From assembly GCA_020638555.1 (NCBI GenBank), contig JACKII010000003.1, positions 124,001 to 188,000 on the forward strand: a DNA stretch of 64,000 nucleotides, given 5' to 3'. The translations under genes and the position numbers were made by a program. The stretch is from Alphaproteobacteria bacterium (GTDB lineage Bacteria; Pseudomonadota; Alphaproteobacteria; Bin95). Each line of letters begins with the position of its first letter. The stretch's first letter is position 1. Below, piece after piece: positions 63,614-64,000 of this stretch. Under the pieces are notes generated by a model that ran no database searches, was not told the DNA's origin, and saw only the letters and a list, made by a program, of their open reading frames with translations.

Positions 63614-64000
63614 TCACGGCGCCAGCGGGCCCGCCACCACGTCGTGGCCGAACAGGCGCGACTGGTCGGCGGAGACGCCGTCCGGGTTGGTCTCCACCTC
63701 CGCCTTCAACCGCGCATTGCGCTCGGCCACCGCCTGCGGGTCGCTCAGATGGAAAACGCGCTCGTTGCGGCGCGAACCCTCCTGCACCCAGGCGGTGCGC
63801 TCCATGCGGTTGCGCTGATAGCGTTGCAGCGCTTCGGCCGGATCCGGTACCTCGGCCAGGCAGCGGGCCAGCACATAGCCGTCCTCGATGCTCTGGGCCG
63901 CGCCCTGGGCCATAAAGGGCAGCATGGGGTGACAGGCATCGCCCAGCAGCGTGACCCGGCCGCGGCTCCAGAACGGCAACGGGTCGCGGTCGTGCAGCGC
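63614..64000 (-). CDS. FAD-dependent monooxygenase, C-terminal part (partial)
   Basis: The gene enters from the right edge, so only its last 129 residues are visible. GRVTLLGDACHPMLPFMAQGAAQSIEDGYVLARCL (given in one family block: GDACHP then QGAAQSIEDG) is the second FAD-binding motif of class A flavoprotein hydroxylases such as salicylate hydroxylase. The flavin domain and the substrate-defining part lie outside. It lies about 90 bases upstream of the ArsR-type gene on the opposite side of the short gap and on the same strand orientation. Confidence 0.85.
   Translation of the reverse strand, partial: ALHDRDPLPFWSRGRVTLLGDACHPMLPFMAQGAAQSIEDGYVLARCLAEVPDPAEALQRYQRNRMERTAWVQEGSRRNERVFHLSDPQAVAERNARLKAEVETNPDGVSADQSRLFGHDVVAGPLAP

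Overview
The window is high-GC chromosomal DNA from an alphaproteobacterium, most likely Rhodospirillales-like. Supporting evidence is the conserved order pal / CpoB-slot gene / tilS / ftsH / folP / glmM, the order rplU-rpmA-obgE-proB-proA-nadD-rsfS-rlmH-envC-ctpA-rppH, ATGA/GTGA stop-start overlaps throughout, and broad catabolic content. Genus assignment is inference; there is no rRNA in the window.

Layout. (1) 1-7453: an envelope-glycan locus. A truncated ABC exporter gene diverges from a tightly overlapping run of two related glycosyltransferases of the predicted COG4671 type, two GT4 enzymes, a histidine phosphatase, a polysaccharide-deacetylase-like protein and a small PH-like membrane protein. 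(2) 7450-13454: an oligopeptide-type ABC importer (fused double ATPase, binding protein, two permeases). (3) 13594-21162: pal, a short secreted protein, tilS (frameshifted), ftsH, folP, glmM, thiD. (4) 21402-25049: an MCE/Mla-type lipid transport operon with a STAS-fused permease and a lipoprotein, followed by a convergent 5-formyl-THF cyclo-ligase family gene. (5) 25897-26700: tRNA-Leu(CAG) and tRNA-Ser(CGA) with a decayed IS6-family element between them. (6) 27153-36159: the ribosomal / obgE / proline / NAD / ribosome-silencing / cell-division operon; rsfS has no ordinary start codon. (7) 36196-40696: two class III CoA-transferases around a cyclooxygenase-like heme peroxidase. (8) 40858-43729: a large membrane-protein gene, partly AT-rich, cut by an intact IS630-type element with a TA target duplication. 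(9) 43768-56801: a conserved small protein, typA, an AMP-ligase/TauD-dioxygenase pair, an esterase, an acyl-CoA dehydrogenase, a BrnT/BrnA-type toxin-antitoxin pair, a thioesterase, dusA, gamma-glutamyltransferase and a thiolase. (10) 57102-60414: a TAXI-type TRAP transporter with a hairpin terminator between binding protein and permease. (11) 60622-64000: tRNA-Arg(ACG), an envelope lipoprotein, a gpt-like phosphoribosyltransferase, a BigR/SqrR-like ArsR repressor and the end of an FAD monooxygenase gene.

Intergenic DNA carries several families of palindromic or tandem repeats (near 21.3, 37.5, 44.3, 46.4, 49.2, 55.3 and 62.9 kb). No CRISPR array, prophage or complete new defence system was seen. 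The items most worth follow-up are the cyclooxygenase-like protein lacking the distal histidine, the glycan locus, the non-canonical rsfS start, the tilS frameshift and the IS630-interrupted membrane gene.
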